Assembly: GCF_003434055.1 (NCBI RefSeq)
Contig: NZ_QVEX01000006.1
Span: forward strand, 289,632 to 353,631
Reading direction: 5' to 3'
Source of the DNA: Enterocloster aldenensis
GTDB lineage: Bacteria; Bacillota; Clostridia; Lachnospirales; Lachnospiraceae
DNA: 64,000 nt
The notes beneath the pieces are model-generated. The model had not been told where the DNA came from. It was given only the letters and a program-made list of their open reading frames with translations, and ran no database searches. Below, one piece after another: positions 61,932 through 64,000 of the stretch. Position 1 is the first letter of the stretch, and the number at the start of each line of letters is the position of its first letter. The translations under genes were made by a program, and so were the position numbers.

Positions 61932-62340
61932 TAAGCATCTGGCCCAGTACCTCTTTGAAAACTTCCAGTTTTTCCTCGTCAATCCCCTTAATGGCGTCCT
62001 CCTTAAACTGCTCCACACGCCCAAGAAGCCCCTGGTAAAGTTCCATTCCCTGCTCCGTCATCTCCAGGTAACGGACCCGCCTGTCCGTCCTGGAACAGAC
62101 CCTCCTTAACATATGGTCGGCCTCCATACGGTCCAGCAGACGAACCACGGTCGGCTCCTTCAGGTTCATCTTATCCGCCAGCTGTTTCTGGGTAATGGAA
62201 GGGCAGCCGTTCACATAGTACATGGCAATCCACTGCACACGGCTGATGCCGCTGCCCTCAAACCGTTCCTCCAGCCGTTCAGCCAGGACTTTGGCTCCCC
62301 TGCTTGTAATATATGCAATACAATCCTCTAACCGGAACAT
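61915..62340 (-). CDS. MarR family transcriptional regulator
   Basis: 141 residues, winged helix-turn-helix dimer. MarR text: ISRVQWIAMYYVNGCPSITQ, KQLADKMNLKEPTVVRLLDR, the wing CSRTDRRVRYLEMTEQGMEL and a C-terminal dimer helix. Start at 62340 (MFRLEDCIAYITS) is taken from AAGGTGG upstream and family length. It ends at the -35 box of the downstream AhpD-like gene and probably represses it and itself. Cysteines at DCIAY, NGCPS and VCSRT could serve as redox sensors. Confidence 0.93.
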   Translation of the reverse strand: MFRLEDCIAYITSRGAKVLAERLEERFEGSGISRVQWIAMYYVNGCPSITQKQLADKMNLKEPTVVRLLDRMEADHMLRRVCSRTDRRVRYLEMTEQGMELYQGLLGRVEQFKEDAIKGIDEEKLEVFKEVLGQMLNNTEH

Positions 62341-62430
62341 CCCTTTCCACCTTCCCGCCCATACAGCCTTATATCCTGAATCAGAGTATAACACCGGCGG
62401 TCCGGCACGTCAACCATCCATTTTCCAGAC

Positions 62431-63399
62431 CTAAAAAACCATCTTCTGTCCAATCCCGGTTTCCAGCGCCCGCTCATAAACAGTCATGGCGCAGTTCACA
62501 TCGTGGGCCCCCATGCCCATATGTGTGGAAACAATGATTTCATCCTCCCGTTCCCGGCCATGGACTTTTCCGGTGAGAAGTTCCGTCATATCGCCGTAAA
62601 CATCCCCTTCTTTCAATAATCCGCCAGGATTTAACCGCGGGGACTGTAAAATATAGGCATCCGGCCTGCAGTATCCCAGGTACCATTTGTCTGCCTTTTT
62701 TCCAATCTGCGGGTCCAGGTCCCGGAATCCTTCGATTCCAATCACGGTTGCGCCGGGCTTTAGCATGTCCCAGGCAACAAGAGGTGTCTGGGAGCCGGAT
62801 GCCATGAGGATCAGGCTGCTTCCGGTTACCGCCTTTAAAGGACTGTCACAGGGGATTACCTCCACCCTGTCCTTCAGTTCCTCCCTTACCGCCTCTATGG
62901 GGCCGGTGCTCCTGCTGAAGATACGGACCTGCCTGATGCAGGGAAACTGGGCAAGCATTCCCCTGATGCCGGACCTGGCCTGGGCACCGCATCCGCAGAC
63001 CGAGAGGACCTTTGGTCCTGGCAGGCACAGATGCCTGGCCTGCACCACGCCATGGCCTCCGGCCGTGCGCATGGCAGTAATGTTCTCGGCCCCTACAAGC
63101 GCCATAGGGGACCCGCTTTTTGTATCGCTTAAGATGACCAGGGTTCCATGGCAGAACGGATAACCTGGCAGCGGGTCTGCGTAAGTGCTGATCCATTTAA
63201 CCCCTGCCACGTTTCTGTAATGGAGGATAGCCGGCATGGAATGGAAATTGTTCATCTTCGCCTCATCCACATACATAAGCGCCATATCGCCCACCGTGAT
63301 GTCCCCCAGACCAATATGGAGGAATGTTTCCTCTGCTGCTGCAATCGCATCAGCAGGGGTCAGCAGGGAACACACATCTTTCTCATTTAAAAATACCAT
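62431..63399 (-). CDS. Ornithine cyclodeaminase / mu-crystallin family protein
   Basis: 322 residues. The Rossmann nucleotide site is SVCGCGAQARSGIRGMLAQ, and the active region includes NNFHSMPAILHYRNVAGVKW, PFCHGTLVILSDTKSGSPMA and GAENITAMRTAGGHGVVQA, as in NAD-dependent ornithine cyclodeaminases and related imine reductases. The family covers ornithine, alanine and other amino acids, so the substrate is open. ATG at 63399 has AGGAAG nine bases before; an earlier ATG at 63408 touches that site. It lies 50 bases downstream of the ferredoxin gene. Confidence 0.9.
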   Translation of the reverse strand: MVFLNEKDVCSLLTPADAIAAAEETFLHIGLGDITVGDMALMYVDEAKMNNFHSMPAILHYRNVAGVKWISTYADPLPGYPFCHGTLVILSDTKSGSPMALVGAENITAMRTAGGHGVVQARHLCLPGPKVLSVCGCGAQARSGIRGMLAQFPCIRQVRIFSRSTGPIEAVREELKDRVEVIPCDSPLKAVTGSSLILMASGSQTPLVAWDMLKPGATVIGIEGFRDLDPQIGKKADKWYLGYCRPDAYILQSPRLNPGGLLKEGDVYGDMTELLTGKVHGREREDEIIVSTHMGMGAHDVNCAMTVYERALETGIGQKMVF

Positions 63400-63449
63400 A
63401 TGATTCATCTTCCTAACCCCGCTTCCTACATCTGTAATTAACATAAAGC

Positions 63450-63968
63450 CTATTTCCTTATGGATTGTATCAGGACATTGCAGGCCTTGGCGCTTTCACT
63501 GTCCCGGTACTCCTCCTCCGTCACACAGGTTAAGGCGTCAAAGGAACAGGCCCTTACACAAGCCGGCTGCAGCCCATGCCTCACCCGTTCATTGCAGCCG
63601 TCACATTTAACCATTTTCCCGTCAGGAACACGGTATCTGGGGGCGCCGAAGGGACAGGCCATGGCGCAGCTTTTACAGCCGATACAGTTGGTATTATCAT
63701 AAACAGTAAACCCTGTTTCCGGATCCTTGCCCAGGCATCCTGCCGGACAGGCGTCTATGCAGGGAGCGTCCGTACAGTGCATGCAGGCAGCGGACAGGTA
63801 GACGCAGGTATTGCTGCCGTCCGCCTCTTCTATCTCCTGGTCAAAGGTTCTGCGGTAACAGGAACCGCCTGCCGCCAGGTCAATATCATTCTGGTCCATG
63901 CATCCCATCATACAGGCAGAGCAGGCACAGCATTTATCCGGATTAAATACAAAAACACGTTTCATCAT
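63450..63968 (-). CDS. Four-cluster 4Fe-4S electron-transfer subunit (HycB/DmsB-like)
   Basis: 172 residues. Four cysteine sets are seen: CCACSACMMGC, CMHCTDAPCIDACPAGC, CIGCKSCAMACPFGAP and CDGCNERVRHGLQPACVRAC, the pattern of the electron-transfer subunit in DMSO-reductase-type complexes. There is no signal peptide, so it acts in the cytoplasm. Start at 63968 (MMKRVFVFNPDKC) is best spaced from AAAGGA. Its catalytic partner should lie to the right of the window. Confidence 0.93.
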   Translation of the reverse strand: MMKRVFVFNPDKCCACSACMMGCMDQNDIDLAAGGSCYRRTFDQEIEEADGSNTCVYLSAACMHCTDAPCIDACPAGCLGKDPETGFTVYDNTNCIGCKSCAMACPFGAPRYRVPDGKMVKCDGCNERVRHGLQPACVRACSFDALTCVTEEEYRDSESAKACNVLIQSIRK

Positions 63969-64000
63969 TTTTGTCATTCCTTTCGCTTCGCTCAAGGCAC

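Overview
The window reads as a chromosomal segment of a spore-forming, low-oxygen Bacillota (Firmicutes). The closest fit is a Lachnospiraceae-type Clostridium such as the Enterocloster/Hungatella group. This is inferred from gene content and order (CodY, a sporulation SigK, PASTA kinase with PP2C phosphatase, split AICAR transformylase/IMP cyclohydrolase, pyrBI, ECF transport, lysine and ZTP riboswitches) and from protein style; no database search was possible. Nearly all core genes lie on the minus strand; the exceptions are pyrBI and the small accessory genes at the left edge.

Region 1-6300 is an AT-richer accessory block of short, mostly unrecognised genes. It holds a partial SUKH-type immunity-like protein, an effector-binding-domain protein, an IS91-family transposase that has lost its HUH catalytic segment, a chimeric methyltransferase/acetyltransferase ORF, a frameshifted gene and several mini-proteins. 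It looks like a decaying horizontally acquired or toxin-immunity region.

Region 6400-24000 holds, in transcription order on the minus strand: a MATE exporter; an LTA-synthase-like sulfatase; sigK without a pro-sequence; a membrane-anchored GH3 hexosaminidase; galE; a radical SAM/DUF4130 DNA-repair pair behind two LexA boxes; comM-dprA-topA; codY; and rpsB-tsf.

Region 24300-42300 is metabolic. It contains purO-purH under a ZTP riboswitch, an ABC transporter with a large surface subunit, pyrBI, serS, and an AGCS symporter plus amidohydrolase under a lysine riboswitch. Vitamin B6 salvage (ECF S-component plus pyridoxal kinase) and thiamine pyrophosphokinase follow.

Region 40000-52200 is the conserved priA-def-fmt-(zinc protease)-rsmB-rlmN-stp-prkC-rsgA-rpe-thiN cluster. 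It links replication restart, protein N-terminal formylation and deformylation, rRNA modification, ribosome assembly and Ser/Thr signalling.

Region 52300-64000 holds an orphan hybrid histidine kinase, a second MATE exporter, an M18 aminopeptidase, an amino-acid permease, a lipoyl-domain E3 overlapping a lipoate ligase, a MarR/AhpD-like pair with a clear operator-promoter, an ornithine-cyclodeaminase-family enzyme and a four-cluster ferredoxin whose partner lies beyond the right edge.

No tRNA, rRNA, CRISPR array, prophage or complete insertion sequence was seen. The most notable signals are regulatory: the SOS-controlled radical SAM pair (whose protein carries a repeat-bearing insertion), the lysine riboswitch on an 'alanine' symporter, and the ZTP riboswitch whose aptamer 3' half doubles as terminator stem.
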